Below are positions 6,613 through 16,032 of a DNA stretch of 64,000 bases, piece after piece (positions within the stretch are counted from its first letter, which is position 1; each line of letters begins with the position of its first letter). The stretch is from an uncultured Bacteroidia bacterium (GTDB taxonomy: Bacteria; Bacteroidota; Bacteroidia; Bacteroidales; F082), in NCBI GenBank assembly GCA_902800965.1, contig CADCGK010000008.1, positions 50,822 to 114,821 of the forward strand, given 5' to 3'. The notes under the pieces were generated by a model. That model was not told the origin of the DNA and made no database searches. It saw only the letters and a list, made by a program, of their open reading frames with translations. A program made the position numbers and the translations under genes.

Positions 6613-9426
6613 ATGTCCTTCCTCACTGATCTTGCCCAACATATTCAGAACCATTACGATCTTCGCAAAGAGGAGCTTGTTGTGGTCTTCCCCAACAAGC
6701 GCGCGGCTTTCTATCTGCGTTCGGTATTTAAGGAAATCTATACTGACAACATCTGGCTGCCCCAGATGCTTTCCATCCAGGAAGCGATGACCCAATGGAG
6801 CGGCATACAACTGGTCGATACGGTGGATATGCTGTTTGAACTCATTTCCATCGATTCGGAACTGTCTCATAAAGATAACAATATCAATGTGTTTGGGAAC
6901 ATTGCCGCCCAAATGGCCAATGACTTTGACGAGATTGATCAGTATGCGGTGGACGCCGACTATCTGTTCTCATACATCGAACAGGAGAAACGCATGGGGA
7001 CATGGCATCTAGGTCAGGAGATGACCGAGAAAGAGCAAAAGTATCTGCACTTTTATGAGAGCTTGAAGAACTACTACCGTTTGTTGCGCGAGCGTTTGAT
7101 GGGTCAAGGGAAAGGCTATTATGGCATGATTACAAGGTATTTGTCGGAACTTGACGATGCCACGCTGTTGGAAAAGGCTGGAGGGCGCAAGATCATCTTT
7201 GCGGGTTTCAATGCATTGACACCTACCGAACAAAAGATCATCGACAGACTCTATCGGAATCAACTCGCCGAAGTGATATGGGATTTCGACCGCTATTACG
7301 TCGATGATCCTCAAAACGAAGCCGGCCTTTTTGCCAGACGCTATCTGAAGCAGGACTTGCCTTGGAAACCCAAGGCGTTTTCGGATAGTTTCCTTCAGGA
7401 GCCCAAAGAGATTCATTTGATTAGTACAAAAGGCAATACGATACAAACCAAAGCGTTACAGAGCTTACTTCAAGTAGAGGTTGAAGATAACCCCAAGGTC
7501 ATCTTGGCAGATGAAAACTTGATGATTCCCGTCTTGAACTCCATTCCAGACAATCCCCGTTACACTTCGATGAAGGTGTCCATGGGCTATCCGATGCGGC
7601 AAACTTCATTGTATGATTTCATTGCGGCATGCTTCACGCTGAGAAGAAAGGGGCGCAAGGCAAGGAACGGAAGTTGGCGCTGGTATCTTTGGCCAGTCAT
7701 CAGGATCTTGGATCTGGAGCTGATGAGAGTGGTTCTCAACACACAGGAAAACAGTGAGTTGGATGCATACAAGAAGTTTATCCGAAGTCATTCGGTCTTC
7801 CTTTTTGATGAAGCTGAGTTTAACAATTGTTGCAAAAGCGCCGATCTGAGGGAGTTTATGGGACTTTTGCTGGGACCCGTGGAAACCGTTGACACTCCGC
7901 AATCTGTGCTGAAGTCGTTGGGTAAACTGCTGGCTTTCATGGCCAACAAGATACATGGTTTGGGCAAGGGGGACAAAATGCTTTTCCTCCTCAACCAGAT
8001 CAGTGAGATGGGCAAAGTGATCAACCGTCTGAATGGCATCATGGAACGTTATCCCGACTACGTGAATAGTCTGGATGATTTGGAAGTGCTCTATCGACTG
8101 GTGTCGGTCAACACGACGATCAAACTCAACAGCACTGCCAAGGAAGGCGTGCAAATCATGGGATTGTTGGAGGCGCGTAACCTCGACTTCGATACCTTTT
8201 ATATGATTGGCGTCAACGAAGGCGTTCTCCCGACAGGCAAATCTGACGGAAGCTTCATCCCCTATCCTATCCGAAAAGAATGTCATCTTCCTGATTATCA
8301 AGAGAAACAGGCTGTGTATGCCTATCACTTCTATCGCCAGTTGCAAGGGGCGAAAAAAGCCTATTTCATCTATAATAGCAACGTTGGGGATGCCAATGGC
8401 GAACCGAGCCGATTCCTGTTGCAACTCAAATATGAGCTGGCAAAGCAGAATCCCAACGTCATAATCCATGAGGCGATCTTCCCCAATAAGACTGAGAAAC
8501 AGCGCATTCCTGAGTCGCTACAGGCAAACAAGACGGATGAAGTTATGGCATCCTTGATGCAAAAGATGCAGACTGACGATGTGCTTCAGGCTTTGGCGCC
8601 CACTTCCATCTCGGTGTATATCAAGTGCCCGTTACGGTTTTTCATGTATTATATCATGAAGGTCAAAGACGAGCGTATGGAGGAAAGGACTCAGAGCAAT
8701 GTGGTCGGAAGCCTGGTGCATGATGCCCTCCAGCAGTTTTACGCGAACCGGCTCAATCAAAGGATCGAAAAGGCTGTCTATGACGATCCTATTGTTATAG
8801 GCCATGAGCTGTCGGATGTTGGATTCAACTACCTGGACCAAATTGCGATCAGTAAGATGCTGGAAAACTACACGAACTTTGAGAAAGAAGACGTTGAGAA
8901 GCATGAGCTGAAGATTTTGCAAGTGGAACACACCCTATCCACCCGACTACAAGTCAATGGCATTCAATGCACCATTGCAGGCAAGGCCGACCGTATCGAC
9001 AGCCATGACGGAAAGATCAGGATCATCGATTACAAGACGGGCTTGCTGAAAGATGCAGAGGTGAAGGTGCCAGCCAAGATCGGCAGCGTCAGGGATATCC
9101 CTGAAAAAGCCATGCAGCTGATGATTTACAAATACTTGTATTTGAAAGAGCATCCTGAGCTCCAACCAAAGGATGTGACAGCCGCCCTATTTGGATTGAA
9201 AAACCAGGACCTGTGTTTCGACTTGAATGTGGAGCTTCAGGCTTTGAATGACGACTTTATGGGCTACATGGAGGCGTTGCTGACTGATACGTTGGCCGCC
9301 ATGATGAACCGTTCGGAACCTTTCTCACAGCCCAGCGACACCAAAGTTAAGCCTTGCCATTTCTGTCCAGCCAAAGCTATCTGTGCCCATACCGTAATAG
9401 GATCGAAACTGGCAGATGATCACTAA
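6613..9426 (+). CDS. AddB-like PD-(D/E)XK exonuclease with Fe-S cluster
   Basis: A 937-residue protein related to the AddB/RexB subunit of double-strand-break repair helicase-nucleases. The N-terminus has a degenerate helicase half (VVFPNKRAAFYLRS is the remnant P-loop region). The C-terminal nuclease has GSLVHDALQQFY, then the catalytic GKADRID...IIDYKTG motif. A cysteine in the 'CPLRFF' block before the nuclease and C-x2-C-x5-C at the end (PCHFCPAKAICAH) match the 4Fe-4S staple of AddB nucleases. The start at ATG 6613 is chosen over TTG 6601, which lies in the repeat. No AddA partner is in the window. The 3' end overlaps the convergent nuclease-phosphatase gene by 50 bases. Confidence 0.85.
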   Translation: MSFLTDLAQHIQNHYDLRKEELVVVFPNKRAAFYLRSVFKEIYTDNIWLPQMLSIQEAMTQWSGIQLVDTVDMLFELISIDSELSHKDNNINVFGNIAAQMANDFDEIDQYAVDADYLFSYIEQEKRMGTWHLGQEMTEKEQKYLHFYESLKNYYRLLRERLMGQGKGYYGMITRYLSELDDATLLEKAGGRKIIFAGFNALTPTEQKIIDRLYRNQLAEVIWDFDRYYVDDPQNEAGLFARRYLKQDLPWKPKAFSDSFLQEPKEIHLISTKGNTIQTKALQSLLQVEVEDNPKVILADENLMIPVLNSIPDNPRYTSMKVSMGYPMRQTSLYDFIAACFTLRRKGRKARNGSWRWYLWPVIRILDLELMRVVLNTQENSELDAYKKFIRSHSVFLFDEAEFNNCCKSADLREFMGLLLGPVETVDTPQSVLKSLGKLLAFMANKIHGLGKGDKMLFLLNQISEMGKVINRLNGIMERYPDYVNSLDDLEVLYRLVSVNTTIKLNSTAKEGVQIMGLLEARNLDFDTFYMIGVNEGVLPTGKSDGSFIPYPIRKECHLPDYQEKQAVYAYHFYRQLQGAKKAYFIYNSNVGDANGEPSRFLLQLKYELAKQNPNVIIHEAIFPNKTEKQRIPESLQANKTDEVMASLMQKMQTDDVLQALAPTSISVYIKCPLRFFMYYIMKVKDERMEERTQSNVVGSLVHDALQQFYANRLNQRIEKAVYDDPIVIGHELSDVGFNYLDQIAISKMLENYTNFEKEDVEKHELKILQVEHTLSTRLQVNGIQCTIAGKADRIDSHDGKIRIIDYKTGLLKDAEVKVPAKIGSVRDIPEKAMQLMIYKYLYLKEHPELQPKDVTAALFGLKNQDLCFDLNVELQALNDDFMGYMEALLTDTLAAMMNRSEPFSQPSDTKVKPCHFCPAKAICAHTVIGSKLADDH

Positions 9427-10387
9427 ACCCTCCCAGATATTTGGGACCAAGAAACGTCCGGTTCAGTTTTTGTCCGTGATAAGTGGGATCTTCCGTCAAT
9501 AAAAAGTCTTCGTGAATTATTCGAGCGTCACTTGAAGTGCAATAGATTGAATTGCTGTCAATCAATGATTTGGTTACAATGATTTGGTCAAATACCGTCC
9601 ATGACTCCTGATGTTTTAAAGTCCCCTTGAAACCAAGTTTATATGGCTCCGCAAATAGGTTTACCAGTAAATCCTGCTCACTGCATTCTGAAAGAGGCTT
9701 GGCTCCCAATATCTCTCTGATGCAAGGTGACTCAGGAGTGTCGTTGAAGTCGCCCATCAGGATGATCTTGGCATCGGGAACGACGGCCACGATCGAGTCC
9801 ACCTTGTGCCTTGCGATTCTTGCCGCGCAGTTACGGGACTCTACGGTTTCCAGCTCCCCTCGGTATTTCGATGGCCAATGGTTGACAAAACAATGGATGG
9901 TATCGCTTTGGTAATCAAAGAATTTTGCATAGAGTATGTCACGCGAAACGGCTTTGGGATTTTGCGGGTCGCGGTAAGGAATGGCCTCGCTGTAAATGAG
10001 TTGGAAACAGTCTTTCGAGTAGATGATGGCAGGGTCGATGCCCCGTCGATCAGGCCCTTCATAGTGCACCCAGCGGTAATTGTGTTTTTTCAAAGGCGTT
10101 TGGGCGAACAAAGCATGCAGGCAAAACTCGTTCTCCACCTCGCACACGCCCATGATGCCAATGGGGGTGTTGTGCGAAAATGCCAAGATGGCTTTGTAGA
10201 GGTTGTTCCGCTTCTTGTAAAACCGCGATTTGGTCCAGTGTTGACTGCCATTTTCAGTGTATTCGTTGTACGACTTTGTGGAGTCAACAAACGGATCAAA
10301 GTAATTCTCCAGGTTCCAAAAGGCGACCGTTATGGAGTCGGGAGGCTGGGCTCCCAGCATCATTATCAATAAAATACAAATTTTCAT
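9377..10387 (-). CDS. Endonuclease/exonuclease/phosphatase family protein, secreted
   Basis: A 336-residue member of the EEP fold (DNase I/sphingomyelinase-like metal-dependent phosphodiesterases). Family blocks in order: FWNLENYFD, GVCEVENE, NHWPSKYRG, LMGDFNDTP (metal-binding Asp and Asn) and SDHLPVSIL (catalytic His near the C-terminus). The first 17 residues (MKICILLIMMLGAQPPD) look like a cleavable signal, so it acts outside the cytoplasm. Substrate cannot be told; related Bacteroidales proteins are annotated as endonucleases. It converges on the AddB-like gene with an antisense overlap of 50 bases. A -7 box TATTTTTG lies on the minus strand at 10408-10415. Confidence 0.85.
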   Translation of the reverse strand: MKICILLIMMLGAQPPDSITVAFWNLENYFDPFVDSTKSYNEYTENGSQHWTKSRFYKKRNNLYKAILAFSHNTPIGIMGVCEVENEFCLHALFAQTPLKKHNYRWVHYEGPDRRGIDPAIIYSKDCFQLIYSEAIPYRDPQNPKAVSRDILYAKFFDYQSDTIHCFVNHWPSKYRGELETVESRNCAARIARHKVDSIVAVVPDAKIILMGDFNDTPESPCIREILGAKPLSECSEQDLLVNLFAEPYKLGFKGTLKHQESWTVFDQIIVTKSLIDSNSIYCTSSDARIIHEDFLLTEDPTYHGQKLNRTFLGPKYLGGFSDHLPVSILLRYGHR

Positions 10388-10465
10388 ATTTAAATTAATT
10401 ATCTCTACAAAAATATAAAATTAAATTTATTCATGCATTTTTTTACATGATTTTTGTTTTTTTAT

Positions 10466-10473
10466 TATCTTTG
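10466..10473 (+). promoter_or_regulatory. -7 box TATCTTTG of aat
   Basis: Perfect TAnnTTTG. It ends only 9 bases before the ATG at 10483, which predicts a transcript with almost no leader. It also rules out the in-frame ATG at 10447, which lies upstream of the promoter. Confidence 0.65.
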
Positions 10474-10482
10474 CATCAAACA

Positions 10483-11268
10483 ATGAATCGGATTTTTCAA
10501 CTGAACGACGATGATTACAATTTCCCGCCTGCCTCGATGGCAAACAAGGAGGGGTTGTTGGCTTTTGGCGGTGATTTGTCGCCTTCTCGCCTCATCGTCG
10601 CTTACGCCAATGGCATTTTCCCTTGGTTCAACGACAACAGTGCAATACTTTGGTGGTCGCTGGATCCCCGCTTGGTGATTCGTCCCGGTGAGATGAGGGT
10701 TTCGAAATCACTGCGGCATACCTTGCGTTCGGGTCGTTTTGAAAGCAAGATCGACACCAACTTCGAGGGTGTGATCAAGCATTGCGCCCAGATGACTCGT
10801 GAAGGACAGGATGGGACTTGGCTCAACGATGAGATGATTGAGGCTTACATTCAACTGCATCGCATGGGATTGGCGCATTCGTTTGAAACCTATTTTGAAG
10901 GCGATCTGGTTGGCGGTCTCTATGGCGTGGCGCTTGGCAAGCTGTTTTGCGGTGAGTCGATGTTCCATACCATGAGCGACGCCTCCAAGGTTGCTTTTTA
11001 CAACCTCCACTCCTTCCTTATTGAACACGGCTTTCAGCTGATTGACTGTCAACAGGAAACAAAGCATCTTGTCAGCCTTGGCGCCTATTTGATCGACAGG
11101 GCGGATTATCTCGATGAGATACAGAAATTGGTCAAGGAGCCAACGCTGAAAGGCAACTGGGGTGATGGAACGGCAGAAGAATTTTTGATTAACATAACTC
11201 AAGCCGGGACGGCGAGATTCAGGACATACAACCTGGATGCCGATCTGGCGCTAAACTCTGACGACTAG
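10483..11268 (+). CDS. aat: Leucyl/phenylalanyl-tRNA-protein transferase
   Basis: Transfers Leu or Phe from aminoacyl-tRNA to the N-terminus of proteins with N-terminal Arg or Lys, marking them for ClpS/ClpAP degradation (N-end rule). Family signatures are FPPASMANKEGLLAFGGDL near the start, YANGIFPWF, WWSLDPRLVI, GGLYGVALGKLFCGESMF, and the C-terminal IDCQ...HLVSLGA. The length of 261 residues is normal for the family when counted from the ATG at 10483. The sirtuin gene starts one base after its stop, so the two likely share a transcript. Confidence 0.95.
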   Translation: MNRIFQLNDDDYNFPPASMANKEGLLAFGGDLSPSRLIVAYANGIFPWFNDNSAILWWSLDPRLVIRPGEMRVSKSLRHTLRSGRFESKIDTNFEGVIKHCAQMTREGQDGTWLNDEMIEAYIQLHRMGLAHSFETYFEGDLVGGLYGVALGKLFCGESMFHTMSDASKVAFYNLHSFLIEHGFQLIDCQQETKHLVSLGAYLIDRADYLDEIQKLVKEPTLKGNWGDGTAEEFLINITQAGTARFRTYNLDADLALNSDD

Positions 11269-11269
11269 C

Positions 11270-12022
11270 ATGGAAGAAAAAATCAAAGAAGCGGCAAGCA
11301 TCTTGTCAAATGCCAAAAGAATTGTAGGTTTCACTGGTGCCGGCACCTCGGCCGAGAGCGGCATTCCTCCTTTCAGGGGCGAAGGCGGTATCTGGAACCA
11401 ATATGATCCGAAATCCCTTGATATTGAATACTATTTCAGGCACACCCAAGATTCATGGAATATCATCCGCGAGGTGTTCTACAACTATTTCAATAGCAAG
11501 GACGTGAAGCCCAATCCAGGTCACGAGATCCTTGCCAAATGGGAAAAGGAAGGTCGTCTGAGTTGCGTGATTACCCAGAATATCGATGACTTGCATACGG
11601 TGGCAGGAAACAAGACGGTGTATGAGTTCCATGGCAACATGTCGCGTTTCGTCTGCACGGAATGTGGACGTAAGGTGGATGCCAAAGCGATGAAGCTTAC
11701 TGAGAATCCTCCACGTTGTGAACATTGTGGAGGCTTGATGAAACCTGATTTCATCTTCTTCGGCGAAGGCATTCCAGAGGATGCCTATTACGGCTCGGTG
11801 CGCGCGGCTGAGGATTGCGATGCCTTTGTCATCATCGGCACTTCGGGACAAGTCAGCCCAGCCAACATGATTCCAGGAATTGCCAAACGTCACGGCGCCA
11901 AGATCATCGAAATCAACATGGAGCCTTCTACCTATACGAACTATATCACGGATGTATATCTCCAAGGCAAGTCGGGCGAGATCCTGCCTAAGATTGACGC
12001 CTATATGCACCAACTTGGTTGA
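11270..12022 (+). CDS. NAD-dependent protein deacylase (sirtuin)
   Basis: A 250-residue Sir2-family enzyme that removes acyl groups from lysine using NAD. The NAD-binding GAGTSAESGIPPFRG is at the N-terminus, followed by TQNIDDLH and the catalytic histidine in YEFHGN. The zinc site is two pairs, CTEC and CEHC, about 24 residues apart. IGTSGQV and IIEIN follow as usual. It is bacterial CobB-like. It starts one base after the aat stop. The last 35 bases overlap the 3' end of the fucosidase gene on the other strand. Confidence 0.95.
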   Translation: MEEKIKEAASILSNAKRIVGFTGAGTSAESGIPPFRGEGGIWNQYDPKSLDIEYYFRHTQDSWNIIREVFYNYFNSKDVKPNPGHEILAKWEKEGRLSCVITQNIDDLHTVAGNKTVYEFHGNMSRFVCTECGRKVDAKAMKLTENPPRCEHCGGLMKPDFIFFGEGIPEDAYYGSVRAAEDCDAFVIIGTSGQVSPANMIPGIAKRHGAKIIEINMEPSTYTNYITDVYLQGKSGEILPKIDAYMHQLG

Positions 12023-13427
12023 TGCACAACGTGCCTTTCGCTGTCACGAACCTTACTCTTAGTTTCTCGGCGTTGACCGTTTCGAAGCGGACAATGCGCT
12101 TGTAACCTATGGTGGTCATTGGTTCATCGGTCTCCACGGGAAGCCATTTGCCGTTGCGGTAATAGGAGATGCTGAAGGCCTTTACGTTTTGTCCCAACGG
12201 GATGTATTCCTGAAGGGCAACGGTATTCAAGCTGGTCGGTTCATGGAATTCAAAGACCAACTCTGCCTTGTTGATGCCGTCGTCGGTGGCCCAATACTGG
12301 GTGTAATCATCGTTCAGCACATGTTTGGGACTGAACCTTGGCGAACGGGTGTTGCTGGCTGTCACCTTGCTATCTTTCAGCACATTGTCGGAAAAGGTGT
12401 TTTGGATCGTTCGATGCCATTCAACGGCTCTCAACGAGTCGCTGGCATTGATGCGTCCGCTTTTGTCAATGGGGAAGTTCAAGAGCAAGTTGGCATTTCG
12501 GCCGACACTATGGTAATAGATGTCGAGAAGCTGTTCCAGCGACTTGGGAGTTTCATTGTCGTGGAAGAACCAGCCTGGACGGATGGAGACATCCACTTCG
12601 GCGGGAAGCCACACTTCGCCATTGGCGATGCCTGTGGATAGCAACTTGGTGTTGTTGAGGTCGCCGAAATCAAGTGAATAGGCGCACCATTGCGTGGCCT
12701 CTGCCCTGCCGTCTTCATTGCCGATCCAACGCAAGGTTGGCACGGTGCCGCCAAAGATCATCGTGTTGGGATCCTGTTTCCAGATGATGTCGCGGGCCTT
12801 TTCATAGTCGTAATACTCTGATGCCACGATGGACCTGGCTTCCTTGGCGCCGCCATACCAGCCGTCGCCTCCGTTGGCGCCGTCGAACCAGAACTCGAAG
12901 AACGGTCCGTAATGGTCCACCAGCTCTTGGATTTGTCTATGATAAATCTCCACATATCCTTCCCTTCCGTATTCCGCCTGATGCCGGTCCCAAGGTGACA
13001 GGTAAAGCCCGAACTTAAGTCCATGTTTACGGCAGGCTTCGCACAACTCCCCGACCACGTCGCCACGGCCGTCTTTGTAAGGTGCGTTCTTGATGGAATA
13101 ATCCGTGGTCTCGGTAGGCCAGAGACAGAAGCCGTCGTGATGTTTCGCGGTGAGGATGACGCCTTTCATGCCGGCTGCTTTCAAGGTCCGCACCCATTGC
13201 TCGCAGTCGAGGTTGGATGGGTTGAAGGTCTCGGCTGGCGTGTCGCCATAACCCCATTCCATGTCGTTGAAGGTGTTCAGCCCAAAGTGGATGAAGGCGT
13301 AGGTCTCCATCTGTTGCCATTCCAGTTGCTGCGCTGTCGGGATGGGATAGCTCCTTTCCGGCCGGTGTGCACAGGAAGAAACTAGCAGTAGCAAAACAAA
13401 TCCATATAGAATGGGTTTATTGATCAT
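11988..13427 (-). CDS. Alpha-L-fucosidase (GH29), lipoprotein
   Basis: A surface or periplasmic glycoside hydrolase that removes L-fucose from glycans. The N-terminus (MINKPILYGFVLLLLVSSC) is a signal with lipobox ending at Cys. GH29 blocks are YAFIHFGLNTF, LTAKHHDGFCLW, GLKFGLYLSPWDRH and the nucleophile Asp in FEFWFDGANGG. A C-terminal F5/8-type (CBM32-like) domain follows from about residue 340 (TASNTRSPRFSPKHVLNDD). The start at 13427 fits the signal; a longer frame to 13451 adds residues unlike a signal. No SusC/D pair is nearby, so it is not in an obvious utilization locus. A TATCTTTG box lies at 13461-13468. Confidence 0.93.
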   Translation of the reverse strand: MINKPILYGFVLLLLVSSCAHRPERSYPIPTAQQLEWQQMETYAFIHFGLNTFNDMEWGYGDTPAETFNPSNLDCEQWVRTLKAAGMKGVILTAKHHDGFCLWPTETTDYSIKNAPYKDGRGDVVGELCEACRKHGLKFGLYLSPWDRHQAEYGREGYVEIYHRQIQELVDHYGPFFEFWFDGANGGDGWYGGAKEARSIVASEYYDYEKARDIIWKQDPNTMIFGGTVPTLRWIGNEDGRAEATQWCAYSLDFGDLNNTKLLSTGIANGEVWLPAEVDVSIRPGWFFHDNETPKSLEQLLDIYYHSVGRNANLLLNFPIDKSGRINASDSLRAVEWHRTIQNTFSDNVLKDSKVTASNTRSPRFSPKHVLNDDYTQYWATDDGINKAELVFEFHEPTSLNTVALQEYIPLGQNVKAFSISYYRNGKWLPVETDEPMTTIGYKRIVRFETVNAEKLRVRFVTAKGTLCINQVGAYRRQS

Positions 13428-13460
13428 TCGAGTATCTCTGAGATAATGCAATTGGTTTTA

Positions 13461-13468
13461 CAAAGATA
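13461..13468 (-). promoter_or_regulatory. -7 box TATCTTTG of fucosidase gene
   Basis: Perfect -7 match on the minus strand, 33 bases before the chosen start. It abuts the stop codon of the Rpn gene (13469), so the fucosidase is probably transcribed independently of it. Confidence 0.6.
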
Positions 13469-14308
13469 CTACTTTTTTGTAATTTCAGAAATTAACTCTT
13501 CATCAATCCCCGCGTTCTTCATTTTTTGGGTGATCTCAAGAATGGCTTCATCGTAACCTTCAAACCAACCGTCTTCACGGGCGGTCTCAATGGTATCTTC
13601 TTCGGAGACTTTGTCGTAAAGGAATCTTTCATACGCCTTTCGTTCTGCTTCAGGCATGCTTAGTATCCTGAGACATTCTCTAGCTTTTTGCAAGCCAGGC
13701 GTTGTGGTGTCAGGATGGATATAGCCATCCCTTAAATACAGCATCCACTCTTCCAGCGGGGTCTCGGCACTTTCTTTCTCAAATTGATTCACGCGGATAA
13801 TATAGTACTCCGGAAAGATGTTTGCCTTTTCTTTCCTTTGGTAACCCTTCCGTTCTCTCTTGTTGAAAGCCAGCGTATCACCTGTGTTCAATCCTTTAAA
13901 AGAATTCGTCCCATGATAGATATAGTCTTTACCTTGTCCTAAGTTAAAATAGAGAATGTTGATGGAATAGACCTTTTTCACATTGGTGTAATTCTGGCTC
14001 TTTCCGATGTGTTCGATGATGGTCTTCGACACGCCGAATAGGATGCGCTCCAGAAAATCTGCTTGATGTTCCAACTGGATTTCCACTAAGATGATTTCAT
14101 CTTTGCTGTTCTTGGCTTTGATATCAACGCGGTTGCTCTTGGACTCCTTTGATTCCCTGTTGCTCTCACTTTCAAGCAGTTCTATTATTTTGACCGGTTC
14201 GTTGAATAGTACCGTCATCAATCCTTCAAATATCTCGAAGTCAGCCTTGTCGCGTAAAATGTTCTTTGCCGCCCAGTCTAATCTAATAAAATCGTTGTCT
14301 GTGTACAT
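13469..14308 (-). CDS. Rpn family nuclease/putative transposase (PD-(D/E)XK)
   Basis: A 279-residue member of the Rpn family (recombination-promoting nuclease, related to YhgA transposase-like proteins). The N-terminus (DFIRLDWAAKNILRDKADFEIFEGLM) is typical. The nuclease core shows VDIKAKN...ILVEIQLEHQ, giving the D...E-x-Q variant of the PD-(D/E)XK site. Family members cut DNA and stimulate RecA-independent recombination; their real role is unsettled and many are now thought to act in phage defence. No terminal inverted repeats are seen. It has its own strong promoter at 14333-14363. Confidence 0.85.
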   Translation of the reverse strand: MYTDNDFIRLDWAAKNILRDKADFEIFEGLMTVLFNEPVKIIELLESESNRESKESKSNRVDIKAKNSKDEIILVEIQLEHQADFLERILFGVSKTIIEHIGKSQNYTNVKKVYSINILYFNLGQGKDYIYHGTNSFKGLNTGDTLAFNKRERKGYQRKEKANIFPEYYIIRVNQFEKESAETPLEEWMLYLRDGYIHPDTTTPGLQKARECLRILSMPEAERKAYERFLYDKVSEEDTIETAREDGWFEGYDEAILEITQKMKNAGIDEELISEITKK

Positions 14309-14332
14309 AATGTAATGAATTAATATTTACAG

Positions 14333-14363
14333 CAAAGATATAATAGAATATTAATTTTGTCAA
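14333..14363 (-). promoter_or_regulatory. Promoter of Rpn gene (TTG-N20-TATCTTTG)
   Basis: TATCTTTG on the minus strand at 14333-14340 and TTG at 14361-14363, 20 bases apart, fits the Bacteroidota consensus well. Confidence 0.7.
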
Positions 14364-14458
14364 GAAGGGATCGCTTGTTTTTTTAGATAATATTTCAACA
14401 AAAAAGCTACTCAATGAATCATTTTTTTTAGTAACTTGCGCCCTTAAATCTAATATCT

Positions 14459-15610
14459 ATGGATATCACTGAACTCAAGAACATTTTCCGTGACCGTTTC
14501 GGTCAGGAAGGCGTTGTCTATACTTCGCCGGGACGTATCAACCTCATCGGCGAACATACTGACTATAATGGCGGCTTCGTTTTCCCTGGTGCCATCGATT
14601 CGGGCATCTACGCCTGCATCCGCCTCAACGGGACGGACAAGGTGCGGGCCTTCTCCATCGACAAGGAGGACTACTGTGAATTTGGCATGAAGGAGGAGGA
14701 CAATCCTCACGTTCATTGGGCCAATTACATCTTTGGTGTGTGCCGCGAAATCATCAAGCGTGGCTACAAACTGCAAGGTTTCGACACTGTGTTCTATGGC
14801 AATGTGCCCATCGGCGCCGGCATGTCGTCATCGGCAGCCTTGGAGAGCACCTTCGGTTTTGCCCTCAACGAGTTGCTGAATCTTGGCATCGACAAGTTTG
14901 AGTTGGCACGCATCGGCCAAGCCACAGAGCATAACTATGTCGGCGTGAAATGCGGCATCATGGACCAATTTGCTTCCCTCTTCGGTAAAGCCGGTCACCT
15001 GATGCGCCTCAACTGCGCCACGATGGAGTTTGAATACTATCCTTTCAATCCCAAGGGCTACAAGGTGGTGCTTTTGGACACTTTGGTGAAGCATGAGTTG
15101 GCTTCATCGGCCTACAACAAACGACGTGAATCATGCGAGAACGCCTGCGCCCATATTGCCGCCAACTACCCCGAAGTGAAATACCTGAGCGATGCCAACC
15201 AGGATATGCTTGACGAAATCCGCCCCCTGATCTCTGGAGAGGATTACCTTCGCGCCTCATACGTCATCGGTGAGAAGCAACGCGTCCTCGATGTGTGCGA
15301 CGCCTTGGAAAAAGGTGATTATGAAACCGTTGGCGACCGCATGTACGGCACCCACTTCGGCATGAGCAAGCTCTACGAGGTGAGCTGCGAGGAATTGGAT
15401 TTCCTCAACGACATCGCCAAGGAATGCGGTGTGACTGGTTCCCGTGTGATGGGCGGCGGCTTCGGCGGCTGCACCATCAACCTGGTGAAAGAAGAGCTTT
15501 ACGATAGCTTTATAAAAGCCGCCAAAGAAAAGTTCAACGCCAAATTCGGCCATGAACCCAAAGTCTATGATGTTGTAATCAGTGACGGAGCAAGGAGAGT
15601 TGGCAGTTAG
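14459..15610 (+). CDS. galK: Galactokinase
   Basis: Phosphorylates galactose to galactose-1-phosphate with ATP (Leloir pathway). GHMP-kinase signatures: PGRINLIGEHTDYNGGFV at the N-terminus, the ATP-binding PIGAGMSSSAALE, CGIMDQFAS, and GSRVMGGGFGGCTINLV near the C-terminus. Its 383 residues are the normal length. It heads a plus-strand operon with a nucleotidyltransferase, galM and a sugar transporter. The last residues and stop (RRVGS-stop) come from the first unit of a heptamer repeat, so the native C-terminus may be slightly altered. Confidence 0.96.
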   Translation: MDITELKNIFRDRFGQEGVVYTSPGRINLIGEHTDYNGGFVFPGAIDSGIYACIRLNGTDKVRAFSIDKEDYCEFGMKEEDNPHVHWANYIFGVCREIIKRGYKLQGFDTVFYGNVPIGAGMSSSAALESTFGFALNELLNLGIDKFELARIGQATEHNYVGVKCGIMDQFASLFGKAGHLMRLNCATMEFEYYPFNPKGYKVVLLDTLVKHELASSAYNKRRESCENACAHIAANYPEVKYLSDANQDMLDEIRPLISGEDYLRASYVIGEKQRVLDVCDALEKGDYETVGDRMYGTHFGMSKLYEVSCEELDFLNDIAKECGVTGSRVMGGGFGGCTINLVKEELYDSFIKAAKEKFNAKFGHEPKVYDVVISDGARRVGS

Positions 15611-15644
15611 CAGTTAGCAGTTTGCAGTTAGCAGTTTGCAGTTA
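15599..15644. repeat. Heptamer array (GCAGTTA/GCAGTTT) after galK
   Basis: About six units with a 7-base period. It provides the TAG stop of galK. It is inverted relative to the array at 16037, and the four-helix-bundle gene lies between them. Confidence 0.85.
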
Positions 15645-15657
15645 AAACTATATTTAG

Positions 15658-16032
15658 ATGGAAAACTTTGGACAGTTCTTAAGAGACAAGTGTATGGATT
15701 TTGCAATTGATATTGTAAATCTGTATAAGTATCTCTGTGAAACGAAAAAAGAATATGTTCTGTCTAAACAACTGCTACGTAGTGGAACAAGTATTGGCGC
15801 CAATCTCGTAGAAGCACAAAGTGGCATTAGCAAAAGGGATTTCATAGCAAAAATATACATTTCACTAAAAGAAACTTCTGAAACAGAATACTGGCTTGAG
15901 CTTTTATTCAAAACTGATTATTTGGCCATTGATGAATATCAATCTGTAAACGACAAATGTAAAGAGTTATGCAAATTATTCAACAGCATCACAAAAAACT
16001 ATAATAATGAATTCCGAACAGACAAATTGTAA
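15658..16032 (+). CDS. Four-helix-bundle protein (23S rRNA IVS-type family)
   Basis: A 124-residue, all-helical protein of the family often named 'four helix bundle protein' or S23, first known from 23S rRNA intervening sequences and structurally related to Avd of diversity-generating retroelements. The signature is LSKQLLRSGTSIGANLVEAQ followed by SKRDFIAKIYISLKE and ETEYWLELL. The biochemical function is unknown. It is more A+T-rich than galK and the downstream gene, and it sits between two inverted heptamer arrays in the middle of a galactose operon, which suggests insertion as a unit. No reverse transcriptase is near, so a DGR is not indicated. Confidence 0.85.
   Translation: MENFGQFLRDKCMDFAIDIVNLYKYLCETKKEYVLSKQLLRSGTSIGANLVEAQSGISKRDFIAKIYISLKETSETEYWLELLFKTDYLAIDEYQSVNDKCKELCKLFNSITKNYNNEFRTDKL

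Noticed and set aside
15658..16032. Diversity-generating retroelement accessory protein (Avd)
   Set aside because: The fold is related, but no reverse transcriptase, template repeat or variable repeat is nearby.
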